Below are positions 33,843 to 43,604 of a DNA stretch of 64,000 nucleotides, in pieces. The stretch comes from JAWCLZ01 sp038850275. Its GTDB lineage: Archaea; Halobacteriota; JAWCLZ01. Both the position numbers and the translations under genes were made by a program. The notes beneath the pieces were generated by a model. It was not told the origin of the DNA. It saw only the letters and a list, made by a program, of their open reading frames with translations, and ran no database searches. Position 1 is the stretch's first letter, and each line of letters starts with the position of its first letter. The stretch covers positions 33,568 through 97,567 of the forward strand of contig JAWCLZ010000004.1 of assembly GCA_038850275.1 (NCBI GenBank), given 5' to 3'.

Positions 33843-35018
33843 GTGGTGGAATTGCTTGATAGAATTAAGCAACTGCAGTGCAAGATGGTGGAGAAAGAGA
33901 TAGATGCAGCGATTTTACTTTACTCAAGAGATATTCTCTACTATGCCAATACAGCTCGACCATGCAACTTGCTCATTACCCAAGATAATGCAACTCTCTT
34001 TGTTCGACGTGCCTATGAATTTGTGGAGAAGGAAACTTGGATATCAAAAGAGAATTTAGTTAAAGGGGGAAATTTTGCGCAGATAAAGCAAGAGCTTGAA
34101 AACGCAGGGATCAAGAAAGGCACCATTGGTTTAGAGCTCGATGTTATACCAACTAAGTTCTATTTGAATTTGAAAAAAACACTAGCGGATTTTAACTTCG
34201 TGGATATATCGCCTTTGATTTTAGAGCAGCGCATGATAAAAGATGAAAGGGAAATTAAATATCTAAGGAAATCCTGCGAGCAAGTTGAAAAAGCACAAGC
34301 TAAAGCAAGAGAAGTAATTAGAAAGGGAATGACTGAACTTGAACTTGCAACTGAAGTTGAAGCGGAACTGCGAAGGAATGGCCACGAAGGGCATATATAT
34401 TATAGAAGATTCGATGCTTTTTTGCACTATGGCACGCTCTCCTCAGGCAATAATTTATATAAAATAACTGGCTTTGCCTTCGTAGTAACAGGCGTTGGAT
34501 TAAGCCACGCCTTTCCCCACGGTGCTTCCAATCGAGTAATCAAGAAAGGCGATCTCATCGTTATAGACCTAGGTGGATTTCACCGTGGTTACTACTCAGA
34601 TCACGCTAGAACATATGTGGTTAGAGAAGTAAACAAAAAGCAGCTTGAAGTTTTTAGAGAGCTCAAGGAAATACGCGAGGAGATTTTAAGCAATCTACGC
34701 GAGGGCATAGCTTCTGATGAGCTCTATATAAAGGCGCTTAAAAAGGCTCGTGAAACTAAATATGGCGAGTACTTCCAAGGCTATGGTGAGAATAAAGGTG
34801 AATTCATAGGCCATGGACTTGGACTTGAAATGGATGAGCCACCAGTTATAAGTCCGAGGGAAAAAATTGCTTTAAAGGCAAATATGACGATTACAGTTGA
34901 ACTCAACACCATAATTCCAAGGTGGGGCGCAGTTAAACTAGAAGATACCCTTCTTGTTAAAAAAGATGGCTATGAATTGCTCACTAAAACCGATCCTGAG
35001 CTATTCATAGTAGGCTGA
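33843..35018 (+). CDS. M24 metallopeptidase (Xaa-Pro aminopeptidase-like)
   Basis: A 391-residue creatinase-fold peptidase. The N-terminal domain (1-140) precedes the catalytic half, whose metal ligands are visible: IVIDLGGFHRG, YYSDHART, GHGLGLEMDEPP, TVELNTIIP and KLEDTLLV (D, D, H, E, E). It cleaves X-Pro from peptides or dipeptides. It starts with GTG 33843 and is followed 4 bp later by the Nudix gene, so the two are co-transcribed. Intact. Confidence 0.92.
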   Translation: MVELLDRIKQLQCKMVEKEIDAAILLYSRDILYYANTARPCNLLITQDNATLFVRRAYEFVEKETWISKENLVKGGNFAQIKQELENAGIKKGTIGLELDVIPTKFYLNLKKTLADFNFVDISPLILEQRMIKDEREIKYLRKSCEQVEKAQAKAREVIRKGMTELELATEVEAELRRNGHEGHIYYRRFDAFLHYGTLSSGNNLYKITGFAFVVTGVGLSHAFPHGASNRVIKKGDLIVIDLGGFHRGYYSDHARTYVVREVNKKQLEVFRELKEIREEILSNLREGIASDELYIKALKKARETKYGEYFQGYGENKGEFIGHGLGLEMDEPPVISPREKIALKANMTITVELNTIIPRWGAVKLEDTLLVKKDGYELLTKTDPELFIVG

Positions 35019-35022
35019 GACC

Positions 35023-35571
35023 ATGGAGAGACTCTGCTTACACTGCGGGAGCAAAGAGGTTATGGAGATAATTGAAAAAGCTAGCGATAGAGTTTTCTAT
35101 GAATGTAAAACCTGCGGGAAGAGAAATGGAAGAGTGCTTGAAAAAGATCAAGAAACCCTTGAAAAAACCTTTAAAGATAGAGCTATGCACGTTTCCATAG
35201 GCGCTGTTATAACGAGGGAAAATAGATATTTACTTCTCGATCGAAGGCGGTATCCATTTTGCTATTCAATAATAGCTGGGCATTTGCATAAGAATGAAAC
35301 ACCCGAAATGGGAATCACTCGAGAAGTAAAAGAAGAAGCCAACCTAGAGGTAAAAAGACTAAAGCTCCTATATCACGGCATAGTTGAAGGCGATAGATGC
35401 AGAAGAGGCGTGGATATACACGAGTGGTATTTATTTGAATGCATATGCCATGGAGAACCACGTGAGAATAGCGAGGCAAAGAGACTAGAATGGGTTGCAA
35501 AAGAAGAATTGAGTAAAATAAATCTATGCTCCACCATTCGATATTTATTCAAACAAGCTGGAATACTTTAA
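35023..35571 (+). CDS. Nudix hydrolase with zinc-ribbon N-terminus
   Basis: A 182-residue protein. Residues 1-40 form a zinc knuckle pair (CLHCGSKE and CKTCGKR). The Nudix box reads GHLHKNETPEMGITREVKEEANL near residues 86-108, consistent with Gx5Ex7REVxEE, with the conserved Gly replaced by Asn. The substrate (nucleotide diphosphate, NADH or other) cannot be inferred. It is co-transcribed with the M24 peptidase. Confidence 0.9.
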   Translation: MERLCLHCGSKEVMEIIEKASDRVFYECKTCGKRNGRVLEKDQETLEKTFKDRAMHVSIGAVITRENRYLLLDRRRYPFCYSIIAGHLHKNETPEMGITREVKEEANLEVKRLKLLYHGIVEGDRCRRGVDIHEWYLFECICHGEPRENSEAKRLEWVAKEELSKINLCSTIRYLFKQAGIL

Positions 35572-35695
35572 TCGAGCAATCAATTGAAGCAACCAAATTG
35601 CACTGCCACTCCTCCATCTGCAGAAATTAATTCCCAAATTCTATTTATCTATAAAACATCTAAAATAGCAGAAATCAGAAAAAGAAAATTAATTG

Positions 35696-36607
35696 ATGAA
35701 TATGACTAAAAAACACACAGCTACTGCTAAAACCGAGCGAGGAACTATACTTGCATTCCTTCTCACAGCTTTTATAACCCTCGCTGAATTCATAGGTGGA
35801 ATTTTAAGCAACAGCCTCGCTCTACTCAGCGACGCGGGGCATATGTTCACAGATACTCTAGCTCTCGCTATTACATTGCTTGCTTTAAAAGTAGCCCAAA
35901 AACCCGCTACTCCAACGAAAACATATGGATATCTAAGGATGGAGATACTCGCGGCGATGACAAATGGCGCAGCACTCATTTTCATATCCCTCTACATATT
36001 CTACGAAGCATACCATAGATTCCTCAACCCACTCGTTGTGAATAGCTCTCTAATGCTGAGTATAGCAATAGTTGGATTACTAGCCAATCTCCTAGGAATA
36101 TTTCTCTTGCGGGAAGCAAGCCATGAGAACTTGAATATTCGAAGTGCATTTCTCCATATAGCAAGCGATGCTCTCTCCAGTATTGGCGTTATATTCGCAG
36201 GTGCAGTTATCTTATACACCGGTTGGTTAATCATCGACCCAGTGGTTAGCGTGTTCATTGGAATTCTAATTTTAATCAGCGCTTTGAGGCTAGTTAGTGA
36301 ATCCACAAACATCCTCCTAGAGGGTGTGCCCAAGCATATTGATATAAATTTACTTGTACAAGAAGTAAAGAGAAGTCCTGGGGTTCGCGATTTCCACGAT
36401 GTACATATCTGGACTATTACCTCAGGGGTATATGCATTAAGCGGGCACGTATTAATTGAGGATCAAATGATCAGCAAAGGCAGCGAGATTTTAAATGCAA
36501 TAAATGAGCTACTGCATAGAAAATTTAGAATCGCGCATACCACGCTTCAGCTTGAATGTGAAAAATGCCTAGGTGCTATTTGCGATTTAAGAGAAATTAG
36601 GGATTAG
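35696..36607 (+). CDS. CDF-family divalent metal exporter
   Basis: A cation-diffusion-facilitator of about 303 residues with six membrane spans. The metal site is seen in LLSDAGHMFTDTLALAI (TM2, HxxxD) and HIASDALSSIGVIF (TM5, HxxxD). The cytoplasmic C-terminal domain (from ~205) has FHDVHIWTITSGVYALSGHV. It exports Zn, Cd, Co or Fe against a proton gradient. ATG 35696 or TTG 35693 are possible starts. It carries a Cys pair near the end (ECEKCLGAIC), which may add a metal site. Single gene. Confidence 0.92.
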   Translation: MNMTKKHTATAKTERGTILAFLLTAFITLAEFIGGILSNSLALLSDAGHMFTDTLALAITLLALKVAQKPATPTKTYGYLRMEILAAMTNGAALIFISLYIFYEAYHRFLNPLVVNSSLMLSIAIVGLLANLLGIFLLREASHENLNIRSAFLHIASDALSSIGVIFAGAVILYTGWLIIDPVVSVFIGILILISALRLVSESTNILLEGVPKHIDINLLVQEVKRSPGVRDFHDVHIWTITSGVYALSGHVLIEDQMISKGSEILNAINELLHRKFRIAHTTLQLECEKCLGAICDLREIRD

Positions 36608-36714
36608 GGATAGAAGTTGAAGTATTTGCAAATTTCAATTGCTGATAATCAAAATCAATAATTGTATGAATAAATATTTATAAATAATCTATTAAAATTT
36701 TAACTGAGAGAACA

Positions 36715-36855
36715 ATGCGGTTGAGTCAAATTCTCTTAATCTTCCTCATCTTCTTCATAGTAATGCTGCTCATCACCATTCCACTTTGGCAGGATTTCCT
36801 CTTGCCAAAAATCGAGCTTGTGATTGAGAGAATAGCTAAAATACTGGGCATATGA
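36715..36855 (+). CDS. Small membrane protein, 46 residues
   Basis: ATG 36715 to TGA 36853-36855. Residues 4-24 (SQILLIFLIFFIVMLLITIP) form one hydrophobic helix, followed by an amphipathic tail ending VIERIAKILGI. A TATA-like AAATATTTATAAATAATC lies upstream at about 36672, with TGAGAG before the start. Function unknown. Confidence 0.55.
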   Translation: MRLSQILLIFLIFFIVMLLITIPLWQDFLLPKIELVIERIAKILGI

Positions 36856-36927
36856 TAAGAATGATAAGAAATTTTTTAAACTAAATAATCAAGCTTAAAG
36901 AAAAGAGAAATAAAAAATAAGAAAGAT

Positions 36928-38064
36928 TTAATTTAACTCACTTACCGCTCTCGCTGCATCGATTCTGCCATAGCCAGAGAAAACATCGGGACCTGGTACT
37001 ACGATATCCCAAGCTGTACTTTGCAATTTACTTTGAATATCCCCTTTTACTCCTGCGCTGAGCATCAATGCTACTGTCCCAGTTACATGCGGCGCTGCCA
37101 TGCTCGTGCCACTCATAGTCGCGTATGAACTACCCTTATAAGTCGACAAAATGCTCACTCCAGGCGCGGCCACGTCCACTTCGCTGCCATCGCTGCTCCA
37201 GCTTGGTACACTATCGCTTGAATCAGTTGCAGCAACTGCAATAACCGAGTCATATTTCGCTGGATAGAGCACGTTATCCGTATTTGGATTTCCATCTCCT
37301 GAGTTGCCAGCTGCAGCGATCAATACAATTCCTCTCTTCTTTGCTTTGTCGCAAGCGTCTTTTAGAGCTTGGGAATCACTTGTGCCTCCGAAACTCATGC
37401 TTATGATCTGCATATTATTATTAATTGACCATTCAATGCCTTGCACTATATCGCTGTAGTATCCCGAGCCAGCGTCATTTAGGACTTTAACCGCGTATAA
37501 TGAAGCTTCAGGTGCAACTCCCACCACACCTATGGTGTTATTAACTGCTGCTACTATCCCTGCGACGTGCGTGCCATGTCCATTTTTATCCGTCCAGTAC
37601 TTTGGATTAGTATTGCCATCTCTAGTCCAGCCAACGAAATTTACCCCACCTTTTATATTCGCCTTTAAATCAGGGTGATCGTATTGAATACCTGTATCTA
37701 GAATTGCAACCTTAATCCCTGTTCCCTTGTTATTATATTGAGTCCAAACTTGGGTTGCATTTATCTTTGCAATACCCCAAGGCGTGGTTTCACCGAGTGC
37801 ATGTGCAATGCTATCTGCCTCGATATAGCTGATTTTAGCGTGTGTCCTTAATTTTTCAATCGCTTTCACAGGTAGATTTGCTGCAATTGCGTTTATAATG
37901 ATATATTGATGTTTTATTTCCCCGCCGTGTTCTCTCACAAGCGCTGCATCTGGTTTATCTTTGAAGCCAATGATCACTGGTACTTTTTCTTCAGGAGCGA
38001 TTGCCCCCGCGATTGGAGTTAGCAATATTGAGATCAGCAATATAGCTGCTATTTGGATTTTCAT
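36928..38064 (-). CDS. Secreted subtilisin-like protease (S8) with propeptide
   Basis: A 378-residue precursor. Residues 1-22 are a signal peptide, ~25-95 an inhibitor-I9-type propeptide, and the rest a subtilase domain. The catalytic triad is Asp 123 (ILDTGIQYDHP), His 163 (GHGTHVAGI) and Ser 321 (SGTSMAAPH); the oxyanion Asn 254 lies in AAGNSGDG. It matures by autoprocessing and acts outside the cell on proteins. A palindrome at 38126-38139 lies about 60 bp before its start, suggesting regulation. It is on the minus strand, alone. Confidence 0.95.
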   Translation of the reverse strand: MKIQIAAILLISILLTPIAGAIAPEEKVPVIIGFKDKPDAALVREHGGEIKHQYIIINAIAANLPVKAIEKLRTHAKISYIEADSIAHALGETTPWGIAKINATQVWTQYNNKGTGIKVAILDTGIQYDHPDLKANIKGGVNFVGWTRDGNTNPKYWTDKNGHGTHVAGIVAAVNNTIGVVGVAPEASLYAVKVLNDAGSGYYSDIVQGIEWSINNNMQIISMSFGGTSDSQALKDACDKAKKRGIVLIAAAGNSGDGNPNTDNVLYPAKYDSVIAVAATDSSDSVPSWSSDGSEVDVAAPGVSILSTYKGSSYATMSGTSMAAPHVTGTVALMLSAGVKGDIQSKLQSTAWDIVVPGPDVFSGYGRIDAARAVSELN

Positions 38065-38125
38065 AGCTCTCTCTCCCCTTTTAAGGAAATATTATCCATC
38101 TATTAGTTAATATTAATTTCTCAGT

Positions 38126-38139
38126 CTCATAATTATGAG
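38126..38139. promoter_or_regulatory. Palindrome CTCATAATTATGAG upstream of the subtilase
   Basis: A perfect 14-bp palindrome between the divergent subtilase and DUF5371-like genes. It shares the TCATAAT-TATGA core with the sites at 1545, 47541 and 48457. The regulator is unknown. Confidence 0.35.
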
Positions 38140-38197
38140 GTTGATTATTTTTTTATCCTATTATTTAGAAATGTGATATGTGAGGAAAGTCAAATTT

Positions 38198-38338
38198 ATG
38201 ATTGAGGTTAAAATTGTTTCCACTGTTTTATTGAGGGAAGACCTTGAGAAGTTGAAGGTGAAAACAGGCGCACGCGAGGTTAAGAGGGCGTTGCAAATAG
38301 CTGTTGATCACTACTTGAAGTGCCCACGTGCTCCATAG
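38198..38338 (+). CDS. DUF5371-like small protein, 46 residues
   Basis: ATG 38198 to TAG 38338, behind a TGAGGAAA site. The text (VLLREDLEKLKVKTGARE, then VDHYLKC) resembles the short archaeal DUF5371 proteins I recall from methanogens, which also end in HYLEC. It meets the PAN gene tail to tail. Function unknown. Confidence 0.6.
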   Translation: MIEVKIVSTVLLREDLEKLKVKTGAREVKRALQIAVDHYLKCPRAP

Positions 38339-38346
38339 GGCTAGGG

Positions 38347-39576
38347 CTATCCAAACATCCCAGGGGGTATTTCCACTTTTTCCTTTGCTTTCTTCTGGAC
38401 TTTTTCAATTGCCTTTAAGAAGTCCTCCTCAGTAACGGTTTTACCCCGCCTTCGAATTGCAAACATCCCTGCTTCCATTGCAATTGCGCGGATATCTGCA
38501 CCTGTCATGCCCTCAGTTAGCTCCGCTAGCTTGCTTAGCTTTACATTCCTGCTTAAGCTCATATTTCTAGTGTGAATCTTGAAGATTTCCTCTCGGCCTT
38601 TGAAATCAGGTAGTGGTATTTCTATCATTCTATCGAATCTACCTGGTCGGAGTAACGCTGGGTCTAGCATATCAATTCGATTGGTGGCTGCAATTATCCT
38701 AACATTCCCGCGCTCGTTGAATCCATCTAGTTCTGCAAGCAGCTGGGTCATGGTGCGATTTACCTCTGCACTGCCTGAGGTGCCATCGTAGGTTCTCCTG
38801 CTTCCAACTGCATCTATTTCATCGATGAATACTATGCTTGGTGCTTTCTTCCTCGCTAGTTGGAATAAATCACGCACTAACTGAGCTCCCTCGCCTATGA
38901 ATTTATGCACAAGCTCTGAGCCAGACATTTTAATGAATGTCGCTTTGGCGCGATTGGCCACTGCTTTAGCAAGAAGGGTTTTACCAGTGCCAGGGGGGCC
39001 ATATAGCAATACTCCCTTCGGGGGCTCTATTCCCACTGTTTTGAATAATTCGGGATTGGTTAGCGGTAGCTCTACTGCTTCGATTAATTCTTGAATTTGC
39101 TCACTAAGTCCACCTATTGAGCTGTAATCCACATTTGGTGCTTCAATTACCTCCATAACTTGAGCCCTGGGATCAACGGTTTTTCCAATTATCTTTACAA
39201 TTGCAAGGCTACTGTTGAGCGCCACTCTTGTATTTAGCTCGAGCTTGTTAAATAGCTCAGGCGCCACTTTAACAAGGTACTCCTGATTGCTCCCGTGCTG
39301 CCTAACTAGAACAGTGTTATCTTCATATATCTCAATCACGCTGGCTATGAAGAGAGGGGGCCTTCGAAGCTGAAGGTTTTCCTGCTGCAGTCGAATGATT
39401 TCCTCCCTAGCATTTGCTGCTGCTATATCTGCTTCCAGCAATTTGGACTTGAGGTCATCTATTGTAATCTTAAGCTGCTTGATCTCATTAAGCAATTGCT
39501 GCTTCTCGGCCTCTAGGGCTTTGATTCTCTCATTCGCGTGATATCCTGCTGAGGAATTTATGTGAATTGGACTCAT
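38347..39576 (-). CDS. pan: Proteasome-activating nucleotidase PAN
   Basis: A 409-residue hexameric AAA ATPase that unfolds substrates for the 20S proteasome. Residues 17-75 form the coiled coil (ERIKALEAEKQQLLNEIKQL), ~76-130 the OB ring, and the AAA module has Walker A GPPGTGKT near 195 and IVFIDEIDAVGSRR near 253. The C-terminus ends EIPPGMFG, so the usual hydrophobic-Tyr-X gate-opening tail reads Met-Phe-Gly. No proteasome gene lies nearby. Single gene, in front of the helicase (63-bp gap). Confidence 0.94.
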   Translation of the reverse strand: MSPIHINSSAGYHANERIKALEAEKQQLLNEIKQLKITIDDLKSKLLEADIAAANAREEIIRLQQENLQLRRPPLFIASVIEIYEDNTVLVRQHGSNQEYLVKVAPELFNKLELNTRVALNSSLAIVKIIGKTVDPRAQVMEVIEAPNVDYSSIGGLSEQIQELIEAVELPLTNPELFKTVGIEPPKGVLLYGPPGTGKTLLAKAVANRAKATFIKMSGSELVHKFIGEGAQLVRDLFQLARKKAPSIVFIDEIDAVGSRRTYDGTSGSAEVNRTMTQLLAELDGFNERGNVRIIAATNRIDMLDPALLRPGRFDRMIEIPLPDFKGREEIFKIHTRNMSLSRNVKLSKLAELTEGMTGADIRAIAMEAGMFAIRRRGKTVTEEDFLKAIEKVQKKAKEKVEIPPGMFG

Positions 39577-39639
39577 TTGGGCTTTTAAATTGTATGCTAT
39601 TTTTATAATGCTTTCTATTTTATCCTTATATTTATGATT

Positions 39640-42444
39640 TTATAAATCCCAGTATTTCTTTGTTTTTATATACTGCCTCTCGGCTTTTAAGATTTCCCTG
39701 TAGAAATCCTCTTCATCCACATGTTGCCTTCTAAGGATCCGCGAGGCAGCCTCTGGGCCTAATCCACGACTCGAGAGTGCAATAACAGCTTGCTTACCAT
39801 GGGAGAGCACTAGATTCGCATTTCTGAAGATTCGCTTAACGCGGTTTTTCTCTTCTTGGGTTCTTAAATGCTCTGGTTTTTTCAAAAGCTTTATCTCCCC
39901 CTCCTCCCAGGGCTTGAGCGCTGCTATCAATCTTGAGCCGCATAGGGCGCATTTAGGCTGCTCCTGCACTTGCATTACTCTCTGCGTGGATTTCCATTGC
40001 TTGCAGTTGAGGCAGATTAATAAAACGCGGTCATTTAATATTCGGTTTTTCAATGCAAGTACTATGGATTGGTCGATCTTCTCAGGATATAAAAGTTCAT
40101 AGCCAGCTGTATATCCTGAGAGGCCAATTGGACTTAAATTTGAAATTGCAATGGATATTTCACCTCGATTTATTAAACTAAAGATCTCCCTAGCCCTTGG
40201 AATATCAAGTTTATCGTGATATATCTCGCGAATTGCTTCTTCATAAAGCGGGGTATTGCTGTATATCGAGATCAACTTATCCATCCCAATTTTTTCTTGA
40301 TCTACATCTTTTCTCGCAGCGCCAAATCTTCTAGCCACATGGAGTAATTTCCACTTCAAAAGCGAGGATTGCTTTAGCGTTATCTCTATTATAGGCTCTA
40401 GGTGCTCTGCTTTGATGCTTCTAATAAGCTCAGCTATCTGCTCAGCTGATGTTTTCTTAGGGAGTTCGAGCTTGATTCTATAGGGATCTATCTCTAAGGC
40501 AACGCTACTTCCAAATCTAGCTGCGAGTAATGAGCTTAATACTCTACCGATTGTTTCATTTACTCTATGCCCAAAGCATGCGTTTAATATCACGGTTTTC
40601 CCATTGCTCTCAATCGTTATTTTATCATGAGTTGGTACCTCGCAGCCTGCTTTTATTTGTTCTTTCACAAGCTGAATGACTTTTTTAAAAGTAGCTACAT
40701 CCGCGTGGTACTCACGCTGCTTTAAAATCAACTGGGCTATTTCATCATTGTTTAAATGCGCCAGCTTGGAGATCTCAGCTCTAAGCATGCCAACTTCCTG
40801 AGCTACTTCAAAGGGCACCGGGATCTCTTCGCCACTCCACCTTGGTATTTCTCCCTCGGGATTTTCAACTGGCTCGACCTTGATTTTATCCCCAGCTACA
40901 TCTAATACTCGCCACATCTCCCCCTTTGCAATGAAGATGGCTCCATTTTGAGCGAAGTTAACTGCGAATGCTTCATCTAAACTCGCTATACTCCTCCCTC
41001 TAACTATATCATATACTTCATAGCGCTTTTCATCAGGTATCATTGAGAGGTTTTCATAGAAATATTGCCAAGTCCTTTTCCCCCTCTTCACCATTCCATT
41101 TTCCATTGAAATTAACCGCTGTTCCTTAAGCTGATTCAAAATTTGCTGGAATCTTTGAAATGAGAACTCTTCAAATGGATAGGCTTTTTTAATCAGTTGA
41201 TATATCTTGGCCGCGTTTACTTCGCGATGCTCAAGTGCTGCAGCGCAGATTTGATTAGCAATTACATCCATTGGTTCTTTATATATGTTGAGCTGCTCTA
41301 TCTCGCAATTCTTCGCTCTCCTTGCAATTACACAGGCCTCCGCGATATCATCTGGCTCTGAGGCAATGATTGTTCCGCTGGATACATCACCCACTCTATG
41401 GCCTGATCTCCCCACGCGCTGAAGCAACCTAGTAACTTCCCGTGGAGAGTGATACTGAACCACGTGGTCTATCAAGCCAATGTCAATGCCAAGTTCCATT
41501 GAAGAAGTGCAAATCAATGCTTTTAATCTCCCTTCTTTAAATGCATTCTCCGCCTCTATCCTAGCATCTCTGGAGAGCGAGCTATGGTGAACCTCAACTT
41601 TAACTCCAAGCATTTTAAGCCTAGCCCCTAGTGCTTCAGCTGCTTGCCTGGTATTTACAAATATAAGCACCGATTGCCTCTGCTCTAGAATTTCTTTTAT
41701 ATATCTTATTTCAGCTGCATTTTCAACCTCAGTTAGGAGCTTTCTAGCAAGTTCTTTGTCCTCTTCTGTCAATGCTGGGCTTCTAACTTGAAAATCAAGC
41801 TGCTTAGCAATTGAAATATCAACTACTTCGACCTTTCTATTTCCACCTAGAAACTTCATAACTTCGTTTATTCCACCAATGGTTGCGGATAATCCAATTC
41901 GCTGAAACTCCGAGAAATCCGCAAGTCTTTCAAGTGCAATTGCAAGCTGGGAGCCTCTTTTCGAATCAGCTAATTCGTGAATTTCATCTATTATTACGTA
42001 GCGAGTATTCTTTAAATGAGCCTTTAGCTTTGGAGCAATTAATAATATTTGAAATGTCTCAGGCGTGGTGATCAATAAATCAGGTGGCGAGGTAGCTTGC
42101 CTGCGCCTCTCCCTTTCAGGTGTATCGCCATGTCTAACCTGCACTTTAATCTCGAGCTCTCGACTTAGAGCTTCAAGCCGCTTGAGCATATCTCGATTTA
42201 AAGCGCGTAGAGGAGTTATGTATATAGCAGATATGCCATTTCTCGCTTTTTGATTCAAAATTTTATGGAATATAGGTAGAATTGCTGCCTCAGTTTTACC
42301 CGTGCCAGTGGGTGCAGCAATTAAAACATTTTTCCCCTCAAGAATCAAAGGTATAGCACGCTCTTGAGGCTCAGTAGGGGTTTTCAAGCCTATTTTTTCC
42401 AGCGCATTTCTTATTTTTGGGTCAAGCAATTCAAATGCATTCAC
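39640..42444 (-). CDS. lhr: Lhr-type ATP-dependent helicase
   Basis: A 934-residue superfamily 2 helicase. Motif I is APTGTGKTE (44-52), motif II DEIHELADSKRG near 155, and motif VI RLLQRVGRSGHR near 330. A long C-terminal region (from ~440) carries the winged-helix and Lhr-core domains, with two Cys pairs, CLNCKQW and CALCGS (near 805-830), as a zinc element. Lhr acts on replication or repair intermediates and RNA:DNA hybrids. It shares an approximately 35-bp promoter region with the divergent radical SAM gene. Confidence 0.92.
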   Translation of the reverse strand: MNAFELLDPKIRNALEKIGLKTPTEPQERAIPLILEGKNVLIAAPTGTGKTEAAILPIFHKILNQKARNGISAIYITPLRALNRDMLKRLEALSRELEIKVQVRHGDTPERERRRQATSPPDLLITTPETFQILLIAPKLKAHLKNTRYVIIDEIHELADSKRGSQLAIALERLADFSEFQRIGLSATIGGINEVMKFLGGNRKVEVVDISIAKQLDFQVRSPALTEEDKELARKLLTEVENAAEIRYIKEILEQRQSVLIFVNTRQAAEALGARLKMLGVKVEVHHSSLSRDARIEAENAFKEGRLKALICTSSMELGIDIGLIDHVVQYHSPREVTRLLQRVGRSGHRVGDVSSGTIIASEPDDIAEACVIARRAKNCEIEQLNIYKEPMDVIANQICAAALEHREVNAAKIYQLIKKAYPFEEFSFQRFQQILNQLKEQRLISMENGMVKRGKRTWQYFYENLSMIPDEKRYEVYDIVRGRSIASLDEAFAVNFAQNGAIFIAKGEMWRVLDVAGDKIKVEPVENPEGEIPRWSGEEIPVPFEVAQEVGMLRAEISKLAHLNNDEIAQLILKQREYHADVATFKKVIQLVKEQIKAGCEVPTHDKITIESNGKTVILNACFGHRVNETIGRVLSSLLAARFGSSVALEIDPYRIKLELPKKTSAEQIAELIRSIKAEHLEPIIEITLKQSSLLKWKLLHVARRFGAARKDVDQEKIGMDKLISIYSNTPLYEEAIREIYHDKLDIPRAREIFSLINRGEISIAISNLSPIGLSGYTAGYELLYPEKIDQSIVLALKNRILNDRVLLICLNCKQWKSTQRVMQVQEQPKCALCGSRLIAALKPWEEGEIKLLKKPEHLRTQEEKNRVKRIFRNANLVLSHGKQAVIALSSRGLGPEAASRILRRQHVDEEDFYREILKAERQYIKTKKYWDL

Positions 42445-42479
42445 GAATTAATTATTCGACGCAAAATCTATTAGCCTTT

Positions 42480-43604
42480 ATGTTGAATTATCAATGGATG
42501 GGCTGGATATTTGCTAGACCAGACGCGGAATTAGTATGGCAGAATGCAGAGGTGAGGCGAAGGCTTAGTTGGTACTACGCGGTTATGTTGGATGAAAAGC
42601 CATCTAAGTTTTTGATCTGCAAGAGAATTGAGGCAAATTTCAAGCAAGGGGATTCCATTGAAGACCTTTGGAGAGAACACAGCAGCCTTGCCATTGTCTT
42701 TAAAGAAACGCTTCAGGGAATCGCAAGCGGGGAAATCAAGCTAGAGGATTTAGAAGTTAAGTCCCCAAATTTTCTGGATCTTAAGATTGAAATTGTGAAT
42801 CGCTTACTCGAGAGCTGCATCTTCTGCGAGCGGAGATGTAAAGCAAATAGAAAAGAAGGCGCAAAGGGTTTCTGCGAGCTTGACAGTGTTGCTAGGGTTT
42901 CATCTTGCTTTCACCACTATGGCGAGGAGGCACCTTTAGTTCCCAGTGGCACTATTTTCTTCACCTCTTGTAACTTTCGATGTCAATTCTGCCAGAACTG
43001 GGATATCTCCACAGATCCATATAATGGAGTTGAAGTCGACCCAAAGAAACTTGCATCCCTAGCAAGAACTCTACGTCGAGAGGGATGTAGAAATATAAAT
43101 TATGTTGGCGGTGATCCCACTCCAAATTTGCATATCATTGTTGAGTCACTACGCTATTTAGATATAAACGTCCCTCTTCTCTGGAACAGCAATCTCTACT
43201 GCAGCGAGGAAGCGATGAAAATATTAACTGAGTTAATGGACATATGGCTTCCTGACTTCAAATACTATAGCGATGCTTGCGCGGAGAGATTAAGCAAGGT
43301 TAAGAATTACTTCGCTGTTGTATCGAGGAACCACAAACTGGCTCATGAAAGTGGCGATATCATCATAAGGCACTTGGTTTTGCCAAATCACTTGGATTGC
43401 GATACCAAGCCACTGCTTGAGTGGATAGCTTCAAATCTACCTAGAGCGCTTGTTAATATAATGGGTCAATATCGCCCTGAGCACGTAGTTGCAAGAACGC
43501 CTCATCTATTTAAAGATATAGCTAGGAGACCCAGTTTTGAGGAAATGGATAGAGCAATGAGAATTGCAAAAAAACTTGGAATTGTATATGAACCCGTCTC
43601 TTAA
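42480..43604 (+). CDS. PflX-like radical SAM protein (COG1313-type)
   Basis: About 374 residues from ATG 42480; the frame reaches back to 42417 but that would overlap lhr. A first Cys set, CIFCERRCKANRKEGAKGFC (near residues 118-137), precedes the SAM motif CNFRCQFCQNW (near 170-180, CxxxCxxC). YVGGDPTPNLH (near 210) is the family's GGEP-like segment. The enzyme resembles pyruvate formate-lyase activating-enzyme homologues of unknown target. NrdD (44680) is a glycyl-radical enzyme in the same window, so a role as its activase is conceivable but not shown. Confidence 0.85.
   Translation: MLNYQWMGWIFARPDAELVWQNAEVRRRLSWYYAVMLDEKPSKFLICKRIEANFKQGDSIEDLWREHSSLAIVFKETLQGIASGEIKLEDLEVKSPNFLDLKIEIVNRLLESCIFCERRCKANRKEGAKGFCELDSVARVSSCFHHYGEEAPLVPSGTIFFTSCNFRCQFCQNWDISTDPYNGVEVDPKKLASLARTLRREGCRNINYVGGDPTPNLHIIVESLRYLDINVPLLWNSNLYCSEEAMKILTELMDIWLPDFKYYSDACAERLSKVKNYFAVVSRNHKLAHESGDIIIRHLVLPNHLDCDTKPLLEWIASNLPRALVNIMGQYRPEHVVARTPHLFKDIARRPSFEEMDRAMRIAKKLGIVYEPVS

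Noticed and set aside
42417..42479. Upstream start of the PflX-like gene at 42417
   Set aside because: It would overlap the lhr start on the other strand by 28 bp; ATG 42480 has a TATA-like box at a suitable distance.
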